Positions 1 to 7,821 of a stretch of DNA of 22,125 bases are shown in pieces. Position 1 is the stretch's first letter, and the number at the start of each line of letters is the position of its first letter. Both the position numbers and the translations under genes were made by a program. This stretch comes from CAYLLN01 sp036496265. GTDB lineage: Bacteria; Planctomycetota; Planctomycetia; Pirellulales; Pirellulaceae. Location: assembly GCA_036496265.1 (NCBI GenBank), contig DASXLL010000035.1:1-22125 (forward strand), in the 5' to 3' direction. Under the pieces are notes generated by a model. It was not told where the DNA came from. It worked only from the letters and a program-made list of their open reading frames with translations, and did not search any database.

Positions 1-470
1 AAATGGGCTATCAGGTGCATCTAGTCAGTGCGACGACCGGTCAAGGAATCGACCGCCTGCGGCAACTCGTTTCTGGTCAAGAAAGCGTTGTCGCAGGGCA
101 GAGCGGCGTTGGCAAATCGTCGCTGCTGAACGTGATTGAGCCAGAACTCGGCCTGCGGGTCGGCGAAGTCAGTCGTGAGAACGAAAAAGGCAAGCATACG
201 ACGACGGTAGCTTCGCTGATTCCGCTAAAAATGGGCGGCTTCGTCGTCGATACGCCCGGCATCCGCCAATTCCAGCTTTGGGATATCGTCCCCGAGGAAG
301 TCGCCGCCTTGTATCGCGACATTCGCCCTTACGTCAGCCATTGCCGGTTTCCTGACTGCACGCACACGCACGAAGCCAATTGCGCGGTCAAAGACGCAGT
401 AGCTGACAATCGGCTCGACGCCCGGCGGTATGAAAGCTACTGCCATCTGTGCAGCGGAGGCAACGAATAA
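1..470 (+). CDS. rsgA: Ribosome small subunit-dependent GTPase RsgA, 3' part
   Basis: The 5' end lies outside the window; about 155 C-terminal residues are present, roughly half of a usual RsgA of about 300 residues. RsgA is a circularly permuted GTPase that binds the 30S subunit and helps its late maturation. Visible here are the P-loop AGQSGVGKSS, the switch segment KGKHTTT, the G3 motif DTPG, and the C-terminal zinc-binding segment CRFPDCTHTHEANCAV with its Cys/His ligands. The N-terminal OB domain and the G4 motif are upstream. The stop codon TAA at 468-470 belongs to a 22-bp duplication that leads into the next gene. GGAGG at 456-460, inside the end of rsgA, is placed to serve an ATG at 472. 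The family assignment is secure. Confidence 0.95.
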   Translation, partial: MGYQVHLVSATTGQGIDRLRQLVSGQESVVAGQSGVGKSSLLNVIEPELGLRVGEVSRENEKGKHTTTVASLIPLKMGGFVVDTPGIRQFQLWDIVPEEVAALYRDIRPYVSHCRFPDCTHTHEANCAVKDAVADNRLDARRYESYCHLCSGGNE

Positions 471-511
471 AATGCGCTCACACCCCACGTAAAATGCGCT
501 CACACCCCACG
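468..511. repeat. 22-bp perfect tandem duplication at the rsgA/LRR gene junction
   Basis: Positions 468-489 and 490-511 are identical. Each unit begins TAAAATGCGC, so each carries a stop codon, one A, and an ATG. The first TAA ends rsgA. The first ATG (472) opens a six-codon frame, MRSHPT, which stops at the second TAA (490-492). The second ATG (494) opens the LRR gene with the same first six codons. Confidence 0.9.
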
Positions 512-1723
512 ACAGGTCCAACGACTCTCGGAAAAGGCGAACCGCCAGGTTGGCGGCGTTTTCAAATCAGCCTACGCACGCTTTTGTTACTCATTCTGTG
601 CATGGGAATTCTCTTCGGCTGGATCGCGTACAAGCGAGAACAATCCAAGCGGCGACGTGAAATCGCCGCTGAAATTGAGGCGATCGGGGGCTTTGTTAGT
701 TACGACGTGGTCGAGGAGTCGCGCTGGCCGTGGTTGCAATCAATTCTCGACCAAGATCCGCTGGATAGCGTCTCATCCGTCAGTTTCAATCGTTGCGAAA
801 TTCGCAAGTTCGATTTATCCAAGCTTCGATTCTTTTCCCAACTCAAAGAGCTGTCATTACATCAGACCGATTGTGACGACAAATCGCTGACCCAACTAGC
901 GCGAGTTTTGACAATCGAGAAATTGGAGATCTATCAAAGCGCAATCACTGACAATGGCCTGTCATACCTACAAAGACACAACCTTAAGGAATTGAGGATT
1001 TATCAATCACCGATCACCGACGCAGGGCTCGTCCACTTACGGAAATGGCCTCGTCTGGAATGCTTGATTCTTTGTGAAACGCAAATCTCGGATGCTGGAC
1101 TCGGAAACTTGCACGGCTGCCGAGAAATCCTAAAACTCGACCTTTCTAGCTCAGCAATAACCGATCGTGGACTGATTCATCTGCGCGACTTGAATCGCCT
1201 TCAGGAACTCGACCTCGGTAATACGGCAATTACGGGAACAGGGCTGACCCATCTGGAGCAAGCAAACGAATTGCAACACCTCCGGTTGTGGGGCACAAAC
1301 CTAACCAGCGAAGGCTGTGCTGCGATCGCAAACTTAAAGCACTTAACGAGCCTGAACTTGATGCATGCAAAGATAACCAGTCAAGACCTTGTTCACATTG
1401 CTGAGTTGAAGAATTTGGATTGGCTTTGTCTCGATAACACGCCGATTCGAGATCGAGGTTTGGCTCATCTTGAACAGATGCCGAAGCTACGGTCCCTAGA
1501 CCTCGGTTCCACTCAGATCACTGATGCTGGGCTAGAGCACTTAGTCGGCCTAAAGTGCCTAGAGAGTCTGCACTTGTCTCAAACAAAAGTGACTGATGTT
1601 GGCCTTCAATATCTGCAACAGATTCCGCGGCTTAGCAACGTGATTATGTATCACGCCAATGTGACGCCGGCCGGCGTGGCACAATTGCAGCAGCGCAGTC
1701 CAAGTCTGAAGATCAGTTTTTGA
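494..1723 (+). CDS. Membrane-anchored leucine-rich repeat protein
   Basis: A 409-residue protein if translation starts at ATG 494; the frame is open further upstream into rsgA, but those residues look spurious. Residues about 27-46 (SLRTLLLLILCMGILFGWIA) form one transmembrane segment preceded by basic residues. This is the usual N-terminus of planctomycete LRR proteins (RFQISLRTLL type). From about residue 110 to the end there are about a dozen repeats of about 24 residues with the pattern ITDAGLxHLxxLxxLxxLxL, as in GALA or ribonuclease-inhibitor-like LRRs. Such repeats usually bind protein partners; no partner can be inferred here. No Shine-Dalgarno precedes ATG 494 directly. The best one, GGAGG at 456-460, sits before the mini-frame at 472, so expression may depend on reinitiation after rsgA. 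Confidence 0.85.
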   Translation: MRSHPTTGPTTLGKGEPPGWRRFQISLRTLLLLILCMGILFGWIAYKREQSKRRREIAAEIEAIGGFVSYDVVEESRWPWLQSILDQDPLDSVSSVSFNRCEIRKFDLSKLRFFSQLKELSLHQTDCDDKSLTQLARVLTIEKLEIYQSAITDNGLSYLQRHNLKELRIYQSPITDAGLVHLRKWPRLECLILCETQISDAGLGNLHGCREILKLDLSSSAITDRGLIHLRDLNRLQELDLGNTAITGTGLTHLEQANELQHLRLWGTNLTSEGCAAIANLKHLTSLNLMHAKITSQDLVHIAELKNLDWLCLDNTPIRDRGLAHLEQMPKLRSLDLGSTQITDAGLEHLVGLKCLESLHLSQTKVTDVGLQYLQQIPRLSNVIMYHANVTPAGVAQLQQRSPSLKISF

Positions 1724-1764
1724 GCAGACCTGGCCCTTTAGCCCGTTCTGACGATCGATCGCTG

Positions 1765-2144
1765 CTACGCCTCGTGCAGTACGATCGGAACCACATTGGC
1801 GAATAAAGTAAAATCCTGGTCCGTCGTAAAAACGGCCATACTTCGGCGATTCGCAACCGCACAAATTAGGAAATCGGTGTTCGATCCCTGCACGCCGGCG
1901 GCGCGGCAGTGATTGAAAAACCCGGCTGCCAGCTCATAATCGCCCCGCGTTAGACGCACGTCAGGAAATGCTCGCAGCCGATCGCGGACCAAGTCGAACT
2001 GCTCCTCGGACTTGATTCCCGATAGCAGTTCCTGGCGAATCGGCCCAATGACTGCCGCGCGTTCCGCGGCGATGAGGTCCGCGAGTTCCCGAGCGCTCGT
2101 CGAAGTGCGAGCGACCAAATCGACGTATCGACTAAGACGATCAT
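1765..2144 (-). pseudogene. vapC: VapC-type PIN-domain toxin, disrupted by a frameshift
   Basis: VapC toxins are PIN-domain Mg-dependent RNases. The N-terminus MIVLVDTSIWSLALRR, with the first catalytic Asp, reads from ATG 2144 in one frame. The rest (ARELADLIAAERAAV, GPIRQELLSG, NTDFLICAVA, FTTDQDF) reads in a different frame down to TAG at 1765. All four expected acidic positions are present, but the switch lies near 2090-2105 and the total length of 380 nt is not a multiple of three. Intact relatives, as I remember them, have about ten more residues between LALRR and the xELIxxGR segment, so a small out-of-frame deletion is likely. The ATG overlaps the vapB stop as ATGA. A sequencing error is the main alternative. 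Confidence 0.75.
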
Positions 2145-2341
2145 GGCCGTTTGCGCTGCCGTTTATAGTCGTATTCGGAATCGAATTCGATTTTGCCGAA
2201 CAGCTCAACGATCTCTGCTTGTTTGCGGCGCTCGATGTACTCTTTGAGCGCCTCGTTGACGGTGGCCTTCTTGGTTTTATGTCCGCCGGCTTTGAGAGCT
2301 TGCTCCAGCAACAGATCGTCAATCGCCAGATTGGTCGCCAT
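2141..2341 (-). CDS. vapB: VapB-family antitoxin
   Basis: A 66-residue antitoxin. The sequence MATNLAIDDLLLEQALKAGG followed by HKTKKATVNEALKEYI is characteristic of the VapB family that pairs with PIN toxins. The N-terminus would form a ribbon-helix-helix DNA-binding dimer, and the C-terminal part (ELFGKIEFDSEYDYK) the toxin-neutralising tail with a conserved aromatic/acidic pattern. The start at 2341 is chosen because the family begins MATNLAID; the frame continues upstream for 29 residues that look unrelated. The stop overlaps the vapC start by 4 nt, the classic coupled arrangement. The start codon is part of an inverted repeat that is a good candidate operator for autorepression. Because vapC is broken, this antitoxin may now be an orphan or may act against other toxins. 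Confidence 0.85.
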   Translation of the reverse strand: MATNLAIDDLLLEQALKAGGHKTKKATVNEALKEYIERRKQAEIVELFGKIEFDSEYDYKRQRKRP

Positions 2342-2360
2342 GTGTAAAATCTTACACGTG
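2339..2360 (-). promoter_or_regulatory. Inverted repeat over the vapB start codon, candidate VapB operator
   Basis: Arms CATGTGTAA (2339-2347) and TTACACGTG (2352-2360) pair with one mismatch around a 4-nt centre. The CAT of the left arm is the vapB start codon on the minus strand. No Shine-Dalgarno is seen, so the transcript may be leaderless or very short. Autoregulation through such palindromes is typical of VapB proteins; here it is inferred from position only. Confidence 0.5.
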
Positions 2361-2697
2361 GGTCGGGACTCGGCATGCGCGATACCAGCCGTATGAGCCC
2401 TATCTGCAGCGGCGGTAAACCGTGACATGAAAATGCAGAATCCGCCCTAAATATTGATGACTAAAGGGTTTCTAGACTTGCGTTGTCGGGCAGATTTGGG
2501 GACGGGTCGCGGCGTTTCCGCGTCAAATCCTACAATCGGCAGCAATTCTTACTTCCTATCGGCCCTTTCCGGGAAACAATTGTCCGTCGGATCGCGTCCA
2601 AGTAGGATGGGTAACTGGCTATCGGCAAGGACTGCCACCGATCACGGGCTACCAGGCTCGGGAGTCGGCCGTGCCCGGAACCACGGCCAATCGGGGA
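2361..2697. other. Non-coding region between vapB and the large secreted protein gene
   Basis: No convincing gene is seen. The stretch should hold the vapB promoter and the promoter and leader of the downstream gene. A stable hairpin, GGCCGTG (2667-2673) with CACGGCC (2682-2688), lies just before ATG 2698 and includes a GTG at 2671 that is in frame with that gene. A smaller hairpin, CGCGG/CCGCG, lies near 2508-2522. I compared the region with c-di-GMP and cobalamin riboswitch cores and found no convincing match. Confidence 0.4.
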
Positions 2698-5600
2698 ATG
2701 CAGTTGAGGCGCATCGTGTCCAAAAGTAGCTCGTCGCCGGGCCGCGCTCGCGGTCTCTCTCTATCTGCGCGACGGAAGATGCTGCGCTGTGCTGTTTCGG
2801 GGGCTGCCGGCCGACCGCGACGGCTTATTTTGGAAAGTCTCGAAACGCGGGCCCTCTTGACCGCCTACACGTATCCGTTTGGCGCGACGCCCAACGATAC
2901 GGCCGAATACATGCTCGGCGATATTGCGGTGAATGTCGTCCTCATGGAGTCGGATCCTGCTATTGCGCCGAATGACAATGGGAATATTACTCTAGACGGC
3001 GGCACAACCGTTACTTATACGCCCGAAAACTGGACGCCCAGCGCCATCAGCGCGGTGAAAACGAATGTTCAAGCGGGACTGCAATGGTGGAAAGACACGT
3101 TCGCCAATATGTTTCCGAACGCGCCGGCAGACAGCCTGAACTTCGATATCAATTGGCAATATGCCGACAATCCGGTCGATACGGGCTATGAGCCGATTGC
3201 CCGCTATGCCGACGACCTGTTGGGGGATTCGACGCAAAACGCCGTCCGCACGAGTTCGGTTTCGGCGGTTGCGAATGCTACGCAGTTCAGCGGCGGCAAC
3301 ACGCTATCGTCCATCGATGGCGCCTACATCGGCAAAGAGATTCAGTTCAATTCTGGTCCTCTTGTAGGTCAGCGCGGCCAGGTCGTGGGTTATGTCGGCG
3401 CGACGCACACCTTTACCTTCGCAGCGGGTACGTTCACTGGCGCACCTGGTGTGGGTAACAGCTTTCAATTCGATCAGGGTTGGCTGTATGACTTCCTGGA
3501 TGCCGCAGGTTTTGCCAAGACCGGCATCTACTCGACGGACATGCGGTCGTTCAACGACTACACACGGCAACAGGCCAATGCCGATTGGGCGTTTACGATC
3601 TTTGTCGTGAACAATGCCAATGATCCGGACAAATTCTTCGCCCAAGGTGGTTCTTATCTGCAGGCCTTTTCATTCCCCGGCGGCCAATTCGAGGTCGTGC
3701 CGGCCAGCCGGCCGGCGATGACCTTTGCCCACGAGACAGGGCATCAGTTCTGGGCGCTGGATGAATACGCCGGCGGCGACCCATCCACCACCGCTCGCGG
3801 TTATTACGACACACAAAATCTGAACGCCGAGGATAACCCAGCTTTTTCCGGAACGAACGAAGTGCAGTCGATCGCTCCGTACCAGGGGACCGTAAACGGC
3901 GGCACGTTCAAGTTGACGATCAATCTGGCCGGCGGAAAAACGTTCACCACCGCGCCCATCGCTTACAATGCCTCGCCCGCGACCATTCAGGCTGCCATTG
4001 ATACGGCAGGAATCGCCAATTCGACAAACTGGGTCAGCGGCAGTATTGCTGTGAGTGGCACTGGATTCACCTCAGGAACAGGCATCAAGTTGACTTTTTC
4101 CGGTAGCTCGGTGCGTTGGACCAATCAGCCAATGGCAGCGATCGACGGTTCGAGCTTGACCGGCGGCGGCACAGTGAGCTTTGTCAAAGAGATCACGGCG
4201 GGCGGACCGCCCCAAGCGCAGCAAGGGCCCACGATCATGGGCACCGATCACCTGAATTCAATTCCCCAAACATTTGCCCAAAGCACAGCGTTCAACAATC
4301 ACGTCCTTGATCCGTACACGATGGCCAACATCGGTTGGCAGGACTCGGACGGCGATGGAATCATGGACGTGCTCGATGTGCCGTTTACCTTGACGGGGAC
4401 GGGTTCCTACGATCCCGTCGGCGGCGTCTATTCATTTCGCGGCGCATCGCATGTCAACACGCTGCCGAATCAAAATTCCGAAGGTACGCAAGACGACGTT
4501 ACGATCAATCAAGTCCGTCAGCTTCAGTATCAGCTCAATAATGGCGCGTGGATCCAAGCTGTCACCTATCCCGATCGCACGTACTCGACCAGCGTCAGCC
4601 TGGATGTGCATATTCCGGCCGGCAGCACGATTCATTTTCGTACGATCGACACCCGAACGGGCGTCACTTCCAACATTGTCACGGGCACGACCGACACGCC
4701 GACGAGCGACGTCTTGGCGGGCCTCGCTGGCACGATCTATCTCGATCAGAACGCCGACGCTCATTGGGACAACGGCGAGCCGACCGAGCCGGGTGTCGCC
4801 CTCACGATCACCGACCAGCACGACGCGCCGCTGGCGCTCCAGCACACAATCGAGCCGGACAACTCCGTTGAGGGTGCAATTCTCAACAATGTCGACAGCG
4901 CGGCGACGCTAACAGCCGTGGGCCTTGGCGTCAGTTCCAGCGACGTTGCCGCCGGAACCTATCCCAGCTTGCCGAGCGCTGGCAAGGTTTTTACGGGAAC
5001 CGATGATTCCAGTGTTCTTTACACTTGGAACGACCAGCGGCAACTGCGGATCGATTTCAAAGCGCCCGTGAGCACGGTCAGCATCCGCGCCTACGGCGCC
5101 TCCGCGACGACGCCGAGCTACGCTCGCCTCGACGCCTACAACAGCAGCGGACAGGTGATCGCTCGCTTTAACAGCGATGCCCTGACGAGCAACGACTTCA
5201 CAACCATGACCGTTGGCCGATCGGCAGGCGACATTGCCTACGCCATTGCTTACGGGTGGTCAAACACTGATGTCGTGCTCGATACGCTGACTTGGGGACC
5301 GCCCACGACGACGACGAGCGACAGCCAGGGGGCGTTTTCTCTCAATTACTTGCCCGACGGCACCTATCACATTCATATTTCGCCGGCTACGGGCTTCCAC
5401 ACAAGCAATCCGGTTTCCGGCGTGGCGGTGATTACCGTTTCGGGCGGCGTCACGGCCGACAACGTGAACTTCGGCGTCGCGTCGGACGTCACGCCGACCT
5501 ACAAGTTCCATAACTACGACAATCGATACAGCGTCAATCCGTATGAGGACAATCAGGTCACGGCACTCGACGCCCTGATCATTATCAACTACATCAACGC

Positions 5601-6108
5601 CCACCCGGGCAACAGCACGATTCCGCTGTCGAGCGATCCCACGAACACCGGTTATATCGACGTGGTCGCCGACGGCGTCTGCGCCGCAAACGATGTCCTG
5701 TCCATCATCAACTACATCAATGCCAATCCGCAGCGCGAAGCCGAGGCGGAGTCCGCGGAGATGGCGGCGCCCGCAACAACCGGCTCCAATTCGACTGCCG
5801 CGGTTACCAATTCAGGTTCTTCGAACTCTCTGGCCGAAGGCGAATACACCGTCCAGACTCCCGTAACGGCCGCGGACTACTATACTCAGCAGCCGGTGCT
5901 TTCGCAGATCATTCGTGGGGCGGGGCCCTGCAACTGTGCGGCCTGCCGGGCTGCCCGCGGGGAGGCGGTGGCTCAGTTGGCTCAGCCGGCGGTGCCGCTT
6001 GTGCCGCCGGCAGCCAGCGCGGCGGCTAACGGTTCCAGCAGCCTCGACGCTACACTGGACGTAATTGCGGCCGATGTTTCGCAGCTCAAAGCGAGCGATG
6101 CGGCGTAA
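2698..6108 (+). CDS. Large secreted zincin-like protein with LEPR-XLL N-terminus and dockerin-like C-terminus
   Basis: About 1136 residues from ATG 2698. Other starts are GTG 2671, inside a hairpin stem, and ATG 2779. Residues 45-56, LESLETRALLTA, match the LEPR-XLL motif found near the N-terminus of planctomycete exported proteins. The zincin motif HETGHQFWALDEY (H345, E346, H349) indicates a zinc metallopeptidase fold, perhaps related to clans with HExxH...DEY. Two extra beta modules interrupt this region: SGGNTLSSIDGAYIG onwards (about 192-259) and NGGTFKLTINL onwards (about 400-500). An SdrD/Cna-like B domain (from about 680) is split by another beta-sandwich segment and resumes at GAFSLNYLPDGTYHI. 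Residues about 935-1012 form a dockerin-like pair ending in DALIIINYIN and NDVLSIINYIN. The tail is low complexity with CNCAAC. A protease role is inferred from the motif only. Confidence 0.8.
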   Translation: MQLRRIVSKSSSSPGRARGLSLSARRKMLRCAVSGAAGRPRRLILESLETRALLTAYTYPFGATPNDTAEYMLGDIAVNVVLMESDPAIAPNDNGNITLDGGTTVTYTPENWTPSAISAVKTNVQAGLQWWKDTFANMFPNAPADSLNFDINWQYADNPVDTGYEPIARYADDLLGDSTQNAVRTSSVSAVANATQFSGGNTLSSIDGAYIGKEIQFNSGPLVGQRGQVVGYVGATHTFTFAAGTFTGAPGVGNSFQFDQGWLYDFLDAAGFAKTGIYSTDMRSFNDYTRQQANADWAFTIFVVNNANDPDKFFAQGGSYLQAFSFPGGQFEVVPASRPAMTFAHETGHQFWALDEYAGGDPSTTARGYYDTQNLNAEDNPAFSGTNEVQSIAPYQGTVNGGTFKLTINLAGGKTFTTAPIAYNASPATIQAAIDTAGIANSTNWVSGSIAVSGTGFTSGTGIKLTFSGSSVRWTNQPMAAIDGSSLTGGGTVSFVKEITAGGPPQAQQGPTIMGTDHLNSIPQTFAQSTAFNNHVLDPYTMANIGWQDSDGDGIMDVLDVPFTLTGTGSYDPVGGVYSFRGASHVNTLPNQNSEGTQDDVTINQVRQLQYQLNNGAWIQAVTYPDRTYSTSVSLDVHIPAGSTIHFRTIDTRTGVTSNIVTGTTDTPTSDVLAGLAGTIYLDQNADAHWDNGEPTEPGVALTITDQHDAPLALQHTIEPDNSVEGAILNNVDSAATLTAVGLGVSSSDVAAGTYPSLPSAGKVFTGTDDSSVLYTWNDQRQLRIDFKAPVSTVSIRAYGASATTPSYARLDAYNSSGQVIARFNSDALTSNDFTTMTVGRSAGDIAYAIAYGWSNTDVVLDTLTWGPPTTTTSDSQGAFSLNYLPDGTYHIHISPATGFHTSNPVSGVAVITVSGGVTADNVNFGVASDVTPTYKFHNYDNRYSVNPYEDNQVTALDALIIINYINAHPGNSTIPLSSDPTNTGYIDVVADGVCAANDVLSIINYINANPQREAEAESAEMAAPATTGSNSTAAVTNSGSSNSLAEGEYTVQTPVTAADYYTQQPVLSQIIRGAGPCNCAACRAARGEAVAQLAQPAVPLVPPAASAAANGSSSLDATLDVIAADVSQLKASDAA

Positions 6109-6231
6109 ATTCGGGCGGTTTTCATGGAGTTCTGCGAACACGGGCCGCGGGCTGAACGTATTCACCATCCGGCTGGTTATTCTTAACGTTTGTCGAAGGT
6201 CGTGGGTGTTTAGTCCATCGATTTGCCCTTG

Positions 6232-6274
6232 AAAGCCAGGTTCAGCCGGTTATATTCCGGTTTGCTGGCTTTTT
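6232..6274 (+). terminator. Rho-independent terminator after the large secreted protein gene
   Basis: AAAGCCAG (6232-6239) pairs perfectly with CTGGCTTT (6265-6272). An inner CCGG/CCGG pairing lies in the loop, and a short T run closes the 3' side. It lies 124 nt past the stop codon at 6108 and just before the next gene, so it should separate the two transcripts. Confidence 0.65.
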
Positions 6275-6295
6275 AATTAACTGCGCTGGTGTTGC

Positions 6296-6664
6296 GTGCG
6301 CCGCCGAGTCCAATTCTGCATCGCTTTGCTGTCGATCGCCTTACAGGCGGCCGATCTGCTATTGGGCGGCTGGGGCCACCGGCATGATCACGATGCAGTT
6401 TGTGCCCACTCCTGTCACGGTGACTGTGGTGGGCATGAACATGGCGGCCTCGCCGGCGAATCGCATGACGAATCTCCGGCTGATTCGCCGGGCGATTGCT
6501 CCCTGTGCCGCCACTTCAGCCAACCTGTTGCGCCTGCGGGCATTGAAATCGCCGCTATTGAGTGCGAATACGTCGCGCCACTCTTCTCCCAACTAATCCC
6601 GGCTGCCGGCATCGATGCCGAGATCGCGCATCCGGCCCGCGGCCCTCCCGTTTCTCTTGCCTAA
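6296..6664 (+). CDS. Small His/Cys-rich exported protein
   Basis: A 122-residue protein starting at GTG 6296, the first start in this frame. Residues 1-25 (RRR then FCIALLSIALQAADLLLGG) look like a signal peptide or membrane anchor. A dense His/Cys segment follows (GHRHDHD, CAHSCHGDCGGHEHGG), then a conserved-looking CSLCRHFSQ and a C-terminal ARGPP. The composition suggests binding of transition-metal ions in the periplasm. I remember similar short His-rich proteins from planctomycetes with the same CxxCxxxxQ and ARGPP features, but I cannot name a family with certainty. It lies between a terminator and a DUF1559 gene on the same strand. Coding status is supported by the composition and these motifs. 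Confidence 0.6.
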   Translation: MRRRVQFCIALLSIALQAADLLLGGWGHRHDHDAVCAHSCHGDCGGHEHGGLAGESHDESPADSPGDCSLCRHFSQPVAPAGIEIAAIECEYVAPLFSQLIPAAGIDAEIAHPARGPPVSLA

Positions 6665-6782
6665 GCGACGGCTCTTCGTCGCCATTGAACATCGCCGTGT
6701 CTTGCGTCGCCGCAGCATGCGCGAGTTTTTGTCTGGCAGTGTCACCGCGCACGCCAGCGGCAAATCGTCTTTGGGCAAAACG

Positions 6783-6824
6783 GAAATCAACCGCGCTGCG
6801 CCGCAGAAATCAACCGTGCTGCGC
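6783..6824. repeat. 19-bp direct repeat upstream of the first DUF1559 gene
   Basis: GAAATCAACCGCGCTGCGC at 6783-6801 recurs at 6806-6824 with one change (C to T at the 12th base). The spacing is 23 bp, about two helical turns, and the pair lies 20-60 bp upstream of ATG 6844. It could be a pair of regulator sites or a simple duplication. Confidence 0.55.
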
Positions 6825-6843
6825 GGACTGGAGTATTTGGTCT

Positions 6844-7821
6844 ATGTCACGATTTTCTCGTCGAGGTTTTCAACACGGTTTTACGTTGGTCGAGCTACTC
6901 GTTGTCATCGCCATCATCGGCGTGCTCGTGTCGCTACTCTTGCCCGCCGTGCAAGCCGCCCGTGAAGCGGCGCGGCGCAGCCAGTGCATGAACAACTTGC
7001 GTCAGATCGGGCTGGCACTGCATTCCTATCACGACACGTTTCGCGTGTTTCCGCCTTCTTACTTGACGGCGCCCGGCGGCGGCGGAGCAATGGGTCCGCC
7101 CAATCCGGATAACGGCGATGCTGGCCCCGGCTGGACGTCGCTCATGTTGCTGTTGCCGCAGATCGAGCAAGCGAATCTGTACAACTCGTTCGATCTGAGT
7201 ACTCCGTCATGGTCGTCAAAAAATGCCGCGCCGGGCCAGCAAACGGTGGCGACATACCTCTGCCCGACAGCCAATCATCATCCGAAAACGTATCAGGTCG
7301 TTGATGGCGGCGGTAAATCGCTGGCGACGATGGCTCGCGGGCATTATGTCGCTAACGCGGGAACGCTAGACGTGTGGGCCGAGCCGGCGGTTGATTTGTC
7401 GCGAACTGCCAATGGCCCGTTCTACCGCAACAGCCGCACACGGATGGCCGACATTACGGATGGTCTTTCCAACACTATCTTTTTCGGCGAGCAGACGCCG
7501 ACGCATAGCAATTCGACTTGGGTGGGCATTGTGCCGCGGAGCGTGACGTGCCCCACGCTCAAATTTGCTTTCGTCGATTGCGACGGCGCTGCCCCACAAA
7601 TCAACGTCCACTCGGGGCCCGGTGAAAACGAGTTTCCGCCGATCATTCATCCGCCGAACAGCAATTTTGGCTATGTCGATGAGATGTACTCCGACCATGT
7701 CAACGGTGGAAACGTGCTGCTCGGCGATGGCAGCGTGCGGTTCGCAACGAAGAGCATGAACGGCGCCACTTGGGCGGCGCTGTCCACGCGCGCGAATGGA
7801 GATTCGATCGGTGACTGGTAA
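6844..7821 (+). CDS. DUF1559 pseudopilin-like protein (first copy)
   Basis: A 325-residue protein. The frame is open upstream for 94 residues, but MSRFSRRGFQHGFTLVELLV is the natural start, with GGAG at 6830-6833 ten bases upstream. GFTLVELLVVIAIIGVLVSL is a type IV prepilin signal: cleavage after Gly, Glu at +5, then one hydrophobic helix. LLPAVQAAREAARRSQCMNN follows, typical of the planctomycete DUF1559 (SBP_bac_10) family. The C-terminal region has the family motif SDHVNGGNVLLGDGSVRF. These proteins are numerous in planctomycetes and are thought to be assembled or exported by a type II secretion or type IV pilus-like machine; their exact role is not known. It overlaps the following lipoprotein gene, which implies cotranslation. 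Confidence 0.9.
   Translation: MSRFSRRGFQHGFTLVELLVVIAIIGVLVSLLLPAVQAAREAARRSQCMNNLRQIGLALHSYHDTFRVFPPSYLTAPGGGGAMGPPNPDNGDAGPGWTSLMLLLPQIEQANLYNSFDLSTPSWSSKNAAPGQQTVATYLCPTANHHPKTYQVVDGGGKSLATMARGHYVANAGTLDVWAEPAVDLSRTANGPFYRNSRTRMADITDGLSNTIFFGEQTPTHSNSTWVGIVPRSVTCPTLKFAFVDCDGAAPQINVHSGPGENEFPPIIHPPNSNFGYVDEMYSDHVNGGNVLLGDGSVRFATKSMNGATWAALSTRANGDSIGDW

Noticed and set aside
2440..2697. A possible c-di-GMP or cobalamin riboswitch in the leader of the large protein gene
   Set aside because: Only scattered short similarities were found; the conserved core segments could not be placed in order.
2454..2729. A 91-codon frame ahead of the large secreted protein
   Set aside because: It has no recognisable motif, overlaps a hairpin and the real gene's start in another frame, and looks like leader DNA.
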